Assembly: GCA_913041535.1 (NCBI GenBank)
Contig: CAJWJK010000003.1
Location: forward strand, 26,953 to 90,952
Source of the DNA: an uncultured Alphaproteobacteria bacterium
Lineage (GTDB): Bacteria > Pseudomonadota > Alphaproteobacteria > VGEJ01
Reading direction: 5' to 3'
DNA length: 64,000 bases
The notes under the pieces: model-generated
What the model saw: the letters and a program-made list of their open reading frames with translations, nothing else
What the model was told of the DNA's origin: nothing
The model's database searches: none
Part shown: positions 39,683 through 49,080 of the stretch, piece after piece
Layout: every line of letters starts with the position of its first letter
Numbering within the stretch: position 1 is the stretch's first letter
Translations under genes and position numbers: made by a program

Positions 39683-40465
39683 ATGGAGTTCTCTGATACT
39701 CAAGTCGAGCGCTATGCACGTCATATAATATTGAAAGAGATTGGTGGTGCGGGTCAAAAACGACTTCTGTCATCAAGGGTTTTAGTCGTAGGCGCGGGTG
39801 GGCTAGGCTCTCCACTCCTTCTTTACCTTGCTGCAGCAGGCGTTGGTACGATTGGTATTGTGGATGACGATACGGTTAGTCTGTCCAATCTGCAACGTCA
39901 GGTAGTGCATACCACGGATAGGCTTGGAGTACCGAAAACAGAAAGTGCTCTCGCGACGATTAGCGGGATAAATCCAGATGTGAGGATTGTTCCGCACGGC
40001 TTTCGGTTAGTGGAAGATAATGTATTGTCTTTGATTAGTGAGTACGATGTGATTGCTGACGGAAGTGATAATTTTGCTACAAGGTTCCTTGTAAATGATG
40101 CTTGTTATTTTGGGAAAAAGACTTTGGTTTCGGGGGCTTTATTGGGTTTTGATGGGCAACTCTCCACTTACAAGGCATATCTTGGTGGTGAGAATCCGTG
40201 TTATAGGTGCTTGTTTGATCAGCCGGAAACAGAAGGTTCTACAAGTTGTGCTGAGGCGGGTGTTCTTGGTGCATTGGCTGGGGCAATAGGCTCTTTTCAG
40301 GCTGTCGAGGTCGTTAAAGAGCTTCTAGATCTAGGGGAGAGCCTATCTGGAGCATTATTGATTTTCGATGCACTTGGCGCCACATTCCGAAAGGTAAGAG
40401 TAAATAGGGATTTAGCTTGCCGACTGTGCGGGGATAATCCTGATATAAAGGATCTCTCGCGTTAA
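39683..40465 (+). CDS. MoeB/ThiF/HesA-family sulfur-carrier adenylyltransferase
   Basis: An E1-like enzyme that adenylates the C-terminus of a small sulfur carrier (MoaD, ThiS or similar). The 260 residues contain the nucleotide loop VLVVGAGGLGSPLLLYLAAAGVG, DDDTVSLSNLQRQ, the ISEYDVIADGSDNFATRFLVNDAC region, the Cys in STSCAEAGVLG, and zinc-binding pairs CYRC and CRLC. I start at the ATG at 39683, giving MEFSDTQVERYARHIILKEIGG, as in alphaproteobacterial homologs; a GTG at 39671 is possible. MoeB or ThiF cannot be decided here. No rhodanese domain. Confidence 0.9.
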   Translation: MEFSDTQVERYARHIILKEIGGAGQKRLLSSRVLVVGAGGLGSPLLLYLAAAGVGTIGIVDDDTVSLSNLQRQVVHTTDRLGVPKTESALATISGINPDVRIVPHGFRLVEDNVLSLISEYDVIADGSDNFATRFLVNDACYFGKKTLVSGALLGFDGQLSTYKAYLGGENPCYRCLFDQPETEGSTSCAEAGVLGALAGAIGSFQAVEVVKELLDLGESLSGALLIFDALGATFRKVRVNRDLACRLCGDNPDIKDLSR

Positions 40466-40473
40466 ATCTGTGG

Positions 40474-41457
40474 TCAAGGAGCTTCAACTACAAGGTCGGG
40501 TGGAGTATGGCCGTCGATAAAGCTTTTAACGTTGACGAGCACTCTCTCTCCCATGGCAATACGTCCTTCCAGTGTTGCAGAGGCAACATGTGGAAGTAGA
40601 ACTGGTTTACTGAGCGTTAAGAGCTCCGCATTGATTTCAGGCTCATGCTCATAAACATCAAGCCCGGCACTGGCAATTCTGCCCTCACTCAATAGCTTAA
40701 CCATCGCAGTTTCGTCGATGATCTCACCACGCGCAGTGTTTATGAGAAGGGCGTGAGGTTGTAGAAGATTCAATCTACGCGCAGACAGTAAGTGGTACGT
40801 AGCAGGCGTATGTGGGCAGTTCACTGACACGATGTCCATGCGAGCCAGCATCTGATCGAGACTCTCCCAATATGTAGCCTCAAGTTCCGACTCAATTTCT
40901 GGGTGGACACGTTGTCGGTTGTGATAATGTATTGAAAGTCCAAACCCGCGGGCACGTTGGGCCACTGCTTGGCCAATACGTCCCATGCCAATAATGCCAA
41001 GACGTTTACCACCTAATCTTCGTCCAAGAAGTAGAGTTGGTGACCATCCTTTCCATCGACCTTCACGAATCATTATTGCGCCCTCTATTATGCGACGCGC
41101 AGAAGCGAGTATAAGAGCCATGGTCATATCAGCGGTATCCTCGGTAAGCACTCCAGGCGTGTTCGTAACAATAATTCCCTTATGCTTGGCTGCTTCGATG
41201 TCGATATGATCAATTCCAGTTCCAAAGCTAGCAATTAGTTTAAGTTGAGGGCCAGCGGCTTCTATGATACTCCGATCAATGTTGTCTGTTACAGTTGGAA
41301 CGACCACGTCAGCTTGCTGAAATGCGCCACATAGACCGTCTTGGCTCAAAGGGATATCGTTAGCATTCAGGCGCGCATCAAATAGCTCCATCATTCGAGC
41401 TTCTATGGATTCCGGTAGCTTTCTGGTTATAACAACAACTGGCTTTTTATGAACCAT
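40474..41457 (-). CDS. D-isomer-specific 2-hydroxyacid dehydrogenase (glyoxylate/hydroxypyruvate reductase-like)
   Basis: A 327-residue NAD(P)-dependent dehydrogenase. The nucleotide motif is RLGIIGMGRIGQAVAQRARGFG. The catalytic Arg, Glu and His appear in INTARGEIID, DVYEHEP and LLPHVASAT. The nearest family by pattern is the GyaR/GhrB group, which reduces glyoxylate or hydroxypyruvate, but the substrate is not certain. It converges on the moeB-like gene with only eight bases between the stops and is divergent from the SH3 protein. Confidence 0.92.
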   Translation of the reverse strand: MVHKKPVVVITRKLPESIEARMMELFDARLNANDIPLSQDGLCGAFQQADVVVPTVTDNIDRSIIEAAGPQLKLIASFGTGIDHIDIEAAKHKGIIVTNTPGVLTEDTADMTMALILASARRIIEGAIMIREGRWKGWSPTLLLGRRLGGKRLGIIGMGRIGQAVAQRARGFGLSIHYHNRQRVHPEIESELEATYWESLDQMLARMDIVSVNCPHTPATYHLLSARRLNLLQPHALLINTARGEIIDETAMVKLLSEGRIASAGLDVYEHEPEINAELLTLSKPVLLPHVASATLEGRIAMGERVLVNVKSFIDGHTPPDLVVEAP

Positions 41458-41649
41458 AGGAAAATTCGCCCTTATTATGCCACCGAAGGCAAACCGCGGT
41501 GATCAAGAAAACTAATTACTTGTTCACAACCGAGTAGGAACTCAAAAGCGTGCTAGTATATTGCCCTGTTTTAACCATACTTGGCATAACTAATTCATAT
41601 ATTTGTGTGTACATTATTCTATGCTAATAGAAATGGCTGACAGTGGATC

Positions 41650-42144
41650 GTGAGATACATTTCAATTATCCCTCTAATTAGTTTTGTCGCGCTATGGTGT
41701 TACCCAGCAATGAGTGATTTTACTGGGGAATCGGGCTTGCCACTACCTCGTTTTGTAAGTTTACGGTCGACTGAGGTTAATGTGCGCACGGGTCCGGGTG
41801 TACGTTATCCAATACTATGGGTTTTTGTTAGGAAAGGTTTGCCGGTCGAGGTCACTGCTGAATTTGAGCTTTGGCGGAAAATACAAGATATCGATGGTGC
41901 CGAAGGGTGGCTGCACCGCAGCATGATTTCAGGCAACCGAACAGCGATAATTGTTGAGGGTCGGCAACGAGTCTTTAGCAAGCCAAAGAAGGATTCTATA
42001 CCTATCTTAGTTGCTGAATCGGGTGTGCTGGCCGAACTGTTACGGTGTCAGGATTCTTGGTGCAAGCTTTTGATTGAGGGGCTCCGGGGGTGGATAGAAC
42101 AGAAATATCTCTGGGGAGTCTATCCAGGAGAAGTGATACCGTAA
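41650..42144 (+). CDS. Exported bacterial SH3-domain protein
   Basis: A 164-residue protein with a signal peptide (MRYISIIPLISFVALWCYPAMS). Two SH3b-like repeats follow: about 32-92 (STEVNVRTGPGVRYPILWVF...EGWLHRSMISG) and about 98-158 (QRVFSKPKKDS...GWIEQKYLWGVYPGE). Such proteins often bind cell wall or act in the periplasm; no enzyme domain is present. The start is a GTG. The same divergent pairing with a D-2-hydroxyacid dehydrogenase is common in alphaproteobacteria, which suggests a conserved but unknown link. Confidence 0.85.
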   Translation: MRYISIIPLISFVALWCYPAMSDFTGESGLPLPRFVSLRSTEVNVRTGPGVRYPILWVFVRKGLPVEVTAEFELWRKIQDIDGAEGWLHRSMISGNRTAIIVEGRQRVFSKPKKDSIPILVAESGVLAELLRCQDSWCKLLIEGLRGWIEQKYLWGVYPGEVIP

Positions 42145-42155
42145 ATTCAAGCGAG

Positions 42156-42749
42156 TTAGTCTAAGTCTTTACAGAGTTCTTCACGCTCAGCATTCTCAAT
42201 TCGCGTAAGATGTGGGTATTTATCATGTTTGATTTCAAGAATCATTCGATGGTTAGGGTTGCGAGCTTGGCACGACTGACTGGGGGTCATAGGAAATCGT
42301 AGAAAGTGAACCGAAGACGTTCGGCCAGAATCCTTGGTACGCTCAACATCGTTTTCACTTATGCCCGGTACCACTTGGTTATCGATCTGCAATAACACCG
42401 ATTCCTCAATGCCGCCGAGTTGATTAAGCTCATATTCACGCCGTTTTGCATTGTCGATTTCAATCATCATTGTTGCTACAAATTCATGACCCTTTGGTAT
42501 TAGTGGGTTATATGCTTCTAATTCTCCAGGGACTTGGGCAATGCCACCACCCTCAATGTGTAACATTTCCTGAATCTGAAACCATACGGTATCGAAACTT
42601 TCAAAGTGAAACGTTATAAACGGACCAACTCGAATGCGGCGTAGAGTTTTAGTCGATTCTAATTCCTGACGACGCTGTGCGCGCACCCGTGAATACTCGT
42701 GCGGTGCCATCAGGTCGTTTGGCGTGATTGTGCGAGTCTTATACGGCAT
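42156..42749 (-). CDS. DUF3501 family protein
   Basis: A 197-residue protein of the DUF3501 family: ITPNDLMAPHEYSRVRAQRRQELESTK and RRIRVGPFITFHFESFDTVWFQIQEML are characteristic. The function is unknown. It is rich in charged residues, has no signal peptide and only a couple of cysteines. It is third in a run with rubrerythrin and an Fe-S oxidoreductase, a recurring trio in proteobacteria that suggests a shared role in peroxide or redox defence (inference from context). Confidence 0.87.
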   Translation of the reverse strand: MPYKTRTITPNDLMAPHEYSRVRAQRRQELESTKTLRRIRVGPFITFHFESFDTVWFQIQEMLHIEGGGIAQVPGELEAYNPLIPKGHEFVATMMIEIDNAKRREYELNQLGGIEESVLLQIDNQVVPGISENDVERTKDSGRTSSVHFLRFPMTPSQSCQARNPNHRMILEIKHDKYPHLTRIENAEREELCKDLD

Positions 42750-42771
42750 GTAGTTGGGCAGTATTTAGGGT

Positions 42772-44124
42772 TTAGTATTGAATTCCATAACTCATTGCAA
42801 AAAGCTCAATTGGATGGTGTGACATCTTGGCAGATGGCTTATCGTCCTCTAGGAAAGGCTCCATGCCTTGAATAATATGGTCTCCAGCCAGGGGACACTC
42901 AGAAGCAAGATAAGGACGACCACTTTGTGCCGCCTGTTTCATCACGTTTTCGCCCACTTTCATTCCAACTTCGAAGTTATCTTTCATTACGCCCCATGAG
43001 CCACCATGACCTGAACAGCGTTGCATCACCATTACGTTGCATTTGGGAATTAGGCGCAACATCACTGCAGCTTTAGCCCCAATGTTTTGCGCTCGTGCAT
43101 GGCATGCGAGATGCAATGCAACTCCTCCTTCAATAGGCTCTAGGCCTTCTGCAAGGCCCTCGTTACGAGCAATCGCTACCACGTATTCAGCAATATCACT
43201 GGTATTATCAGCAAGTTTTTTCACATTTAAATCGTCAGGAACGTGAAGCGGCCACTCCATCTTAAGAGTGAGCGCACAAGATGGAACTAAGGTGACTACA
43301 TCATATCCTTTATCGATCCAGGCGGATAGTTCTGCAGCAACAGTCTTAGCGCGCTCCACGACGTTCTCAATATCGCCACGTTCGAGCTGAGGCATGCCAC
43401 AACATGTCGGGTAGACGACTTCTGTTTCCACACCGTTTTTTGCAAGGACACCCTGTGCAGCAACACCAAGACCGGGGTTATTGTATTCAACGAAACAAGT
43501 GGAATAAATCACCGCTTTTCGTCCAGCAGCAGGCGCCTTCATGTCTACAATTGGAGGGTTAGCTTTAGATCGTTTGCTGAATGTTTTTGAATGATACTTT
43601 GGCAGGGAGGCGTCTCTATGAATACCGGCTACAGATTCCATAATGGGTCGGGTCAGAGAGTTCTTACGGTCAGACGCCCAGTTTGCTAGCGGGGCTACGG
43701 GCCCAGCCAGCTTTCCATTTCGATCGGTTTCCCCAAGCTGACGTTCAAAAAAACTTGTTTCACCCTTACTAGTTTCCAGCGCTCGATAGCGTACCATTAA
43801 GTGGGGAAAATCAAGTGCGTACTCGTGGGGTGGTACGTATGGACAACTTACTATGTAACACATGTCGCAGAGAGTGCATGCATCAACGACAGGCTTAAAG
43901 TCTGCGCTATCCACAGAATCTAACTCTCCGCTTTCAGACTCATCAATCAGGTCAAATAACTTGGGAAAGCTGTCACAGAGCATGATGCAACGTCGGCAAG
44001 TATGACAAACATCAAAAACCCGACGAAGCTCCTTGTCGATAATATTTTCATCAAGGAAGTCTGGGCTCTCCCAATCAATAACGTGACGTGCGCTGAGGTC
44101 TGTTTTGCCTTGTTTCATGCTCAT
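42772..44124 (-). CDS. GlpC/HdrD-like iron-sulfur oxidoreductase
   Basis: A soluble 450-residue protein with two cysteine-rich [4Fe-4S] motifs near the N-terminus (CHTCRRCIMLC and CTLCDMCYIVSCPY) and two CCG-type domains behind (YSTCFVEYNN...PTCCGMPQLERG and LHLACHAR...QRCSGHGGSW). This is the plan of GlpC and heterodisulfide reductase subunit D, which pass electrons to or from quinones or thiols. I start at the ATG at 44124 (MSMKQGKTDLS) with GTGGGA upstream; the frame is open further to a TTG at 44175. It follows rubrerythrin and precedes DUF3501. Confidence 0.88.
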   Translation of the reverse strand: MSMKQGKTDLSARHVIDWESPDFLDENIIDKELRRVFDVCHTCRRCIMLCDSFPKLFDLIDESESGELDSVDSADFKPVVDACTLCDMCYIVSCPYVPPHEYALDFPHLMVRYRALETSKGETSFFERQLGETDRNGKLAGPVAPLANWASDRKNSLTRPIMESVAGIHRDASLPKYHSKTFSKRSKANPPIVDMKAPAAGRKAVIYSTCFVEYNNPGLGVAAQGVLAKNGVETEVVYPTCCGMPQLERGDIENVVERAKTVAAELSAWIDKGYDVVTLVPSCALTLKMEWPLHVPDDLNVKKLADNTSDIAEYVVAIARNEGLAEGLEPIEGGVALHLACHARAQNIGAKAAVMLRLIPKCNVMVMQRCSGHGGSWGVMKDNFEVGMKVGENVMKQAAQSGRPYLASECPLAGDHIIQGMEPFLEDDKPSAKMSHHPIELFAMSYGIQY

Positions 44125-44252
44125 ATTCCCACTGGACAGCAGATCGTTAGAAACTTGCATGTCGTGCCAATACAATTCATGTACAGGACACTAATGCCAA
44201 TGGTTGTGCCTAGAAGTAGCTGTCATTGGTTACTTTTTGAAAGCGGAAAGCA

Positions 44253-44675
44253 TCAGTTGTCAAGAGCGTTTAATGCCTGTTGAAAACGCCCGGCATGGGA
44301 TTTTTCAGCTTTTGCCAGTGTTTCAAACCATGTAGCAATTTCATCAAATCCTTCATCGCGGGCAGTCCGCGCCATTCCGGGGTACATATCAGTGTACTCA
44401 AATGTCTCTCCGGCTACCGCTGCTTTCAAATTGTCACTGGTTTCCCCAATTTTTTCACCTGTCGCAGGGTCTCCAACTTCTTCTAGATAATGCAGGTGGC
44501 CATGGGCATGCCCGGTTTCGCCTTCTGCTGTAGATCGAAACAGTGCCGAAACGTCGTTATAGCCCTCCACATCTGCTTTTTGGGCAAAATATAGATAGCG
44601 TCGATTAGCTTGCGATTCTCCGGCAAATGCTGCCTTGAGATTTTCATGAGTTTTTGAACCTTCGAGAGTTGTCAT
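44253..44675 (-). CDS. Rubrerythrin-type ferritin-like protein without rubredoxin domain
   Basis: A 140-residue four-helix ferritin-like protein. The diiron ligands appear in [32 protein letters not shown] (ExxH), [17 protein letters not shown] and [11 protein letters not shown] (ExxH). Rubrerythrins reduce hydrogen peroxide; this one ends before the C-terminal rubredoxin domain of the classical form, so another protein must supply electrons. The next gene, an Fe-S oxidoreductase, is a candidate. GGAGG lies eight bases before the ATG. Confidence 0.93.
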   Translation of the reverse strand: MTTLEGSKTHENLKAAFAGESQANRRYLYFAQKADVEGYNDVSALFRSTAEGETGHAHGHLHYLEEVGDPATGEKIGETSDNLKAAVAGETFEYTDMYPGMARTARDEGFDEIATWFETLAKAEKSHAGRFQQALNALDN

Positions 44676-44743
44676 AGATGAACCTCCATGGGTGGGTCGC
44701 TAATAGTCAAGATGGCGTGTAAACCTTATTTGATAGTATGTCG

Positions 44744-44772
44744 TATATGTCGCGAAAATTATCTTCTGTCAA
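44744..44772 (-). promoter_or_regulatory. Candidate promoter of the rubrerythrin operon
   Basis: On the minus strand a perfect TTGACA (44772-44767), 17 bases, then CATATA (44749-44744), about 70 bases before the rubrerythrin start. The -35 is strong and the -10 is moderate. Confidence 0.5.
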
Positions 44773-44959
44773 TAAATTGCCTCTATCTCAATCTTTTTAG
44801 TGCAACGAATAGTTATTATTTCATAAAGATCCGCCAGTATGCACGATGATTTTAGTCTATAGGTGGTGAAGATGACTGACAGGAAGGAGTCGCCGTACTA
44901 TCACAGAAAATACATAGCGCTCAGTCGGTAATCTTAATGGGTTTCAATAGAATATTGTC

Positions 44960-46357
44960 TCAATCACCCTCACAAATTCTTTCAACGAGCTGCCTAACGG
45001 TTGGTATAAAGCCATTTGAGTAAAATGGATCTGAGCTGAAACGATGAGCTCCGTGTCCAGCAAAGATCAATTCGTTTTCAACATCATTACCATGGATTGC
45101 TTGTTGCAATGTCTTTTGGATGCAGAAGCTTCTTGGGTCAGCTTTCTTGTGGGTGTTGCCTGAAGGTGCTTCGGACCAATTCGAAAATCGACATTGGCTT
45201 AGGCAGCCCATGCACTCAATCTGATCGTTGCGGATTTGATTTGCTTTATCCGGTGTGACAAAGATCATTGTTGAATCAGGTGTTCTGAGGCATTCAGTAT
45301 AGCCATTAGCAATCCAGTTTTCTGCGCGGAGCACGTCTTGGCTAGTCATATAAACCTTGCGGCGACGTGGTCCAAATGCAAATTCGGTATCATGAGTGCC
45401 TACTAGTTCCTTGCTGAAGGGCAGTTGCCTATGAGATCGCTGGCTCAGTTCGCGGATGAAACCATTGTTTAAAGACGAAGCCCAAAAGCCGGTGGGGCTA
45501 TAGCGGTGCAACTTGATGTCACCGTCCTTGAGACTAGTCAGTCGCTGTTTCCACACATTAGGAATTGGACTTTCTTGAGTTAGCAATCCCCGTGTTCCGA
45601 ACTGAAACGCGATTGGGCCGAGGTCTGGATTTCCTATCCAGTCCTGCCACTCTCTCAAGTACCACACTCCACCAGCCATTAATATTGGGGTCTCATCCAA
45701 GCCAAACAATCGCATGTCGCGACGCAGGGCAACTACACGTGGATATGGATCCTCTGGTAATTCAGGGTCTTCGCTATTTGATAAACCATTATGACCGCCA
45801 GCACGCCACGGATCTTCATAGACGATACCTCCAAGCCATTCGGAAAACTTGTGATGGGCTCGTTTCCACAGGGCACGGAAAGCCCGTGTTGATGAAACAA
45901 TCGGGTAATAATTTACACGATACCGAGCAGCGATTTCGCCAAGACGATATGGCATGCCGGCCCCACAAGTAATTCCATGAATGAGGCCGCGAGCGCCTTC
46001 TAAGACTCCTTGAAGGACTCGTTCGGCGCCCCCCATTTCCCAAAGAACGTTTATGTGAATTCGGCCCTCACCCAAAGCAGTTTCGTGTGCAATCCTTGCT
46101 TGAGTTATTCCACCTTGGATGGCATAGGCAATTAGTTCTTCGTGCCGTTCTAGTCGAGTACGGCTACTATAGATTTGGGGTATAATATCACCATTTTCGT
46201 CGTAAGAGTCAGCATTTACGCCTGAAAATGTGCCTACACCGCCAGCAGCAGCCCAAGCTCCTGAACAATGACCATTAGTTATGCCTACTCCTTTGCCGCC
46301 CTCAACTAGAGGTAGGACTTCTCGGCCTGAAAGAAGTATTGGGTTTAGTGGTTTCAA
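44960..46357 (-). CDS. Nitronate monooxygenase-like flavin protein with C-terminal cysteine motif
   Basis: A 465-residue FMN-dependent TIM-barrel protein of the nitronate monooxygenase / 2-nitropropane dioxygenase superfamily. Blocks seen are LPLVEGGKGVGITNGHCSGAWAAAGGVGTFS, GLIHGITCGAGMPYRL, YPIVSSTRAFRALWKRA, GGHNGLSN and PILMAGGVWY. A late segment, IECMGCLSQCRFSNW, has a Cys-x2-Cys-x3-Cys cluster that short family members lack. I choose the TTG at 46357 (AAGG seven bases upstream, MKPLNPILLSGREVLPL); a GTG at 46405 gives a longer N-terminus. The substrate is unknown. Confidence 0.85.
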   Translation of the reverse strand: MKPLNPILLSGREVLPLVEGGKGVGITNGHCSGAWAAAGGVGTFSGVNADSYDENGDIIPQIYSSRTRLERHEELIAYAIQGGITQARIAHETALGEGRIHINVLWEMGGAERVLQGVLEGARGLIHGITCGAGMPYRLGEIAARYRVNYYPIVSSTRAFRALWKRAHHKFSEWLGGIVYEDPWRAGGHNGLSNSEDPELPEDPYPRVVALRRDMRLFGLDETPILMAGGVWYLREWQDWIGNPDLGPIAFQFGTRGLLTQESPIPNVWKQRLTSLKDGDIKLHRYSPTGFWASSLNNGFIRELSQRSHRQLPFSKELVGTHDTEFAFGPRRRKVYMTSQDVLRAENWIANGYTECLRTPDSTMIFVTPDKANQIRNDQIECMGCLSQCRFSNWSEAPSGNTHKKADPRSFCIQKTLQQAIHGNDVENELIFAGHGAHRFSSDPFYSNGFIPTVRQLVERICEGD

Positions 46358-46424
46358 GGTTCTTACCTTACAGAGTTTTTTGCTGGGACGCGATCTATAC
46401 CCCACCAGATTAACGAGGAACTAT

Positions 46425-46453
46425 ATTATAGCAATAGAAGGCCCGTGTGTCGG
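46425..46453 (-). promoter_or_regulatory. Candidate promoter for the nitronate monooxygenase-like gene
   Basis: On the minus strand CCGACA (46453-46448), 17 bases, and a perfect TATAAT (46430-46425) in the spacer after pnp. The -35 is weak, the -10 perfect. Confidence 0.4.
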
Positions 46454-46471
46454 CTAGGACCACTGGCTATG

Positions 46472-48595
46472 TTATTGAGTCTGTGCATCTTCCTTTTTCG
46501 AAAGGTCGGCACCAGTGGCTTGGTCAACAGCCTTCATGCTCAATCGCACCTTGCCACGATCATCTATGCCTAATACTTTGACTTTCACCTCTTGTCCTTC
46601 TTTCACAACATCTGTCACGGAATTTACCCGCCTATCTGCTAATTCGCTTATGTGAACTAATCCATCACGAGTACCAATAAAGTTAACAAAAGCACCGAAG
46701 TCTAGTGTTTTCACTACCTTTCCCAAATATATCATTCCGACCTCTGGTTCAGCGACGATGTCACGAATCATCTGAATGGCGTTATCTCCGGAGCTTGCCT
46801 CAGTTGCGGCGATCTTAATAGTTCCGTCATCCTCGATATCGATTTTGGCATTGGTCTGCTCACATATGTCTCTAATAACTTTGCCTCCAGTACCAATAAC
46901 TTCTCTAATCTTATCCCGTGGGATATTGATTGTAGTAATTCGAGGTGCGTAGGCGTTAACCTCTACCCGCGCTGCAGAGAGCGCTGCGTTCATTTCATTC
47001 AAAATGTGAAGTCGCCCTTCGCGTGCTTGCTCAAGGGCGTCGCTCATAATTTGTTCGGTTACTCCCTGCACCTTGATATCCATTTGTAGGGCCGTGACAC
47101 CTTCTGCTGTGCCAGCGACCTTAAAATCCATATCACCGAGATGGTCTTCATCACCTAGAATATCGGATAGTACAACGTAGTTTGATTCTTCAAGGATGAG
47201 GCCCATTGCAATGCCCGCTACTGGGGCCCTCATTGGGACCGCCGCATCCATCAGTGACAGCGAGGTTCCACAGACTGTTGCCATTGACGATGACCCGTTA
47301 GATTCAGTGATTTCAGAGACAACTCTGAGGGTATATGGAAAGTCTTCATGTGTTGGCAGTAGAGCCTTTATTGCTCTCCACGCCAGTTTTCCGTGTCCGA
47401 TTTCACGTCGCCCTGGACTACGTAAAAAGCTTGCCTCGCCAACTGAATAAGGAGGAAAATTATAGTGCAGCATAAATCGTTCCCGATACTCCTCTTCCAA
47501 AGCATCGATAATTTGTTCGTCCTGACCAGTTCCGAGTGTTGTTACGACAAGCGCCTGTGTCTCTCCACGTGTGAAGACAGCTGAACCGTGTGCTCGAGGT
47601 AGCAGACCGACCTCTGCACTTATAGGACGTACTGTCCGTGTGTCGCGTCCATCGATCCGCCGTTTGGTTTGTAGAATGTCGCCTCTCACAATATCACGTT
47701 CTAGTTTTTTAAAAACTGTCGCAGCGACAGTTGAATCCCCTCCCTCTTCCTCCAACGTGTCATTTACATGCTGGCGAATTGCTGCGATCTGGTCTTGGCG
47801 TTCTTGTTTTTGTGGTGTCTCGTATGCATGACGAAGCTTTGCTTCTGCCATCTCTTGTACCCGTTGTTGTAGCTCACTGTGGTCTTCTATTGTGGGTAAT
47901 TCCCAAGGTTCCTTCGCACACTCTTCAGCAAGAGATATTACGAGATCTAGCACTGGTTGAAACATTTTTTGTCCAAATGTAACGGCTTCTAGCATGATCT
48001 TTTCAGTGAGCTCTGAGGCCTCTGACTCAACCATTAAAACACCCTCATGCGTTCCAGCCACAACAAGGTCTAGAGAGCTTATTTTGCGTGCCTCTAAATC
48101 CGGATTGAGTACATATTGGTCATCAATATAACCGACTCGAGCTGCGCCGACCGGACCTAGGAACGGGATTCCAGATAGCGTAAGAGCAGCCGATCCGCCA
48201 ATTAAGGCTACAATATCTGGGTCATTCTCAAGGTCATGGGAGAGCACGGTACAGATGACTTGGGTTTCGTTAAGAAATCCTTTGGCAAACAATGGTCTAA
48301 TAGGCCGATCGATGAGACGGGAAGTGAGAGTTTCCTTTTCGGAGGGTCTCCCCTCACGTTTGAAAAAGCCCCCCGGTATTTTGCCTGCAGCAAAAGATTT
48401 TTCTTGGTAATTGACTGTTAGAGGAAAAAAATCAACACCCTGTCGAGATGATTTTTGTGCTACTGCAGTGCAGAGAACAACTGTTTCACCATAAGTGATC
48501 AGAACGGCTCCATCCGCTTGGCGGGCCAAATGCCCTGTCTCAATAATTAGCGGTCGACCACCCCAGTCCATCTCTTTGCGAAACTTAGAGAACAT
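46472..48595 (-). CDS. pnp: Polyribonucleotide nucleotidyltransferase (PNPase)
   Basis: PNPase is the phosphorolytic 3'-5' exoribonuclease and a degradosome component. Two RNase PH domains ([30 protein letters not shown] and [16 protein letters not shown]), the KH domain ([22 protein letters not shown]) and the S1 domain ([33 protein letters not shown]) are all complete. The ATG at 48595 has AGGAAGG seven bases upstream; a TTG one codon before is less likely. The spacer after rpsO carries two hairpins that could mediate RNase III/PNPase autocontrol. Confidence 0.98.
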   Translation of the reverse strand: MFSKFRKEMDWGGRPLIIETGHLARQADGAVLITYGETVVLCTAVAQKSSRQGVDFFPLTVNYQEKSFAAGKIPGGFFKREGRPSEKETLTSRLIDRPIRPLFAKGFLNETQVICTVLSHDLENDPDIVALIGGSAALTLSGIPFLGPVGAARVGYIDDQYVLNPDLEARKISSLDLVVAGTHEGVLMVESEASELTEKIMLEAVTFGQKMFQPVLDLVISLAEECAKEPWELPTIEDHSELQQRVQEMAEAKLRHAYETPQKQERQDQIAAIRQHVNDTLEEEGGDSTVAATVFKKLERDIVRGDILQTKRRIDGRDTRTVRPISAEVGLLPRAHGSAVFTRGETQALVVTTLGTGQDEQIIDALEEEYRERFMLHYNFPPYSVGEASFLRSPGRREIGHGKLAWRAIKALLPTHEDFPYTLRVVSEITESNGSSSMATVCGTSLSLMDAAVPMRAPVAGIAMGLILEESNYVVLSDILGDEDHLGDMDFKVAGTAEGVTALQMDIKVQGVTEQIMSDALEQAREGRLHILNEMNAALSAARVEVNAYAPRITTINIPRDKIREVIGTGGKVIRDICEQTNAKIDIEDDGTIKIAATEASSGDNAIQMIRDIVAEPEVGMIYLGKVVKTLDFGAFVNFIGTRDGLVHISELADRRVNSVTDVVKEGQEVKVKVLGIDDRGKVRLSMKAVDQATGADLSKKEDAQTQ

Positions 48596-48620
48596 CAATT
48601 TATCCTTCCTAGTGACAAAC

Positions 48621-48638
48621 AGCTGCCTTATTGCAGCT
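48621..48638 (-). promoter_or_regulatory. Hairpin in the pnp leader
   Basis: AGCTGC and GCAGCT pair around a six-base loop, 26 bases before the pnp ATG and just upstream of its ribosome site. Position fits a leader structure that affects pnp translation or stability. Confidence 0.5.
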
Positions 48639-48744
48639 TGCCACGGTCATCGACCCAGTCTTCTGATCAAAGCGGTATCTGTTGAATCACAGTAACAGTG
48701 GTTATCTCTTCGTACTCCGAGTGTAGGTCTTTAGGCTAAACCAC

Positions 48745-48770
48745 CACGAAGCAACGTGAATTGCCTCGTG
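48745..48770 (-). promoter_or_regulatory. Ten-base-pair hairpin in the rpsO-pnp spacer
   Basis: On the minus strand CACGAGGCAA pairs with TTGCTTCGTG (nine Watson-Crick pairs and one G-T) around a six-base loop. There is no T-run behind it, so it is more like an RNase III processing hairpin than an intrinsic terminator. The same place in E. coli carries the pnp autoregulatory stem-loop. Confidence 0.6.
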
Positions 48771-48796
48771 CAATTGGCTAAAACCCATTCAGACGT

Positions 48797-49066
48797 TTAC
48801 TTACGCAATCCTAACCTCTGTATCAGTGTGCCATATCGGTCAGGGTTGCGACTCTTAAGATAATCTAGCAGTCTCCTGCGCCTGCTGACCATACGCAATA
48901 GTCCTTGCCGGGAATGCACATCTTTTTGGTGAGTCTTGAAATGCTCGGTTAGGTTTACGATTCGCTCGGTGAGAATTGCGACTTGTACTTCAGGAGAACC
49001 TGTATCCTCAGACTTTGCTGCATACTCACCAATTAATTCTTGTTTACGCTCAGTGGTAATCGACAT
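48797..49066 (-). CDS. rpsO: 30S ribosomal protein S15
   Basis: S15 is a primary 16S rRNA binder of the 30S platform. All 89 residues fit the family, including [51 protein letters not shown]. It lies 14 bases after truB, so it is in the nusA-infB series; S15 autocontrol is known in other bacteria but I cannot identify its leader here. Confidence 0.98.
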   Translation of the reverse strand: MSITTERKQELIGEYAAKSEDTGSPEVQVAILTERIVNLTEHFKTHQKDVHSRQGLLRMVSRRRRLLDYLKSRNPDRYGTLIQRLGLRK

Positions 49067-49080
49067 CGTTTTTCCTTATA

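Noticed and set aside
43909-43917. CTATCCACA as a DnaA box
   Set aside because: It lies in the middle of the Fe-S oxidoreductase gene with no neighbouring boxes; a single 8/9 match is expected by chance.
44872-44931. A 19-codon ORF (MTDRKESPYYHRKYIALSR) with GGTGGTGAAG upstream
   Set aside because: It has a fair ribosome site, but length and lack of recognisable homologs make chance likely; conservation would be needed.
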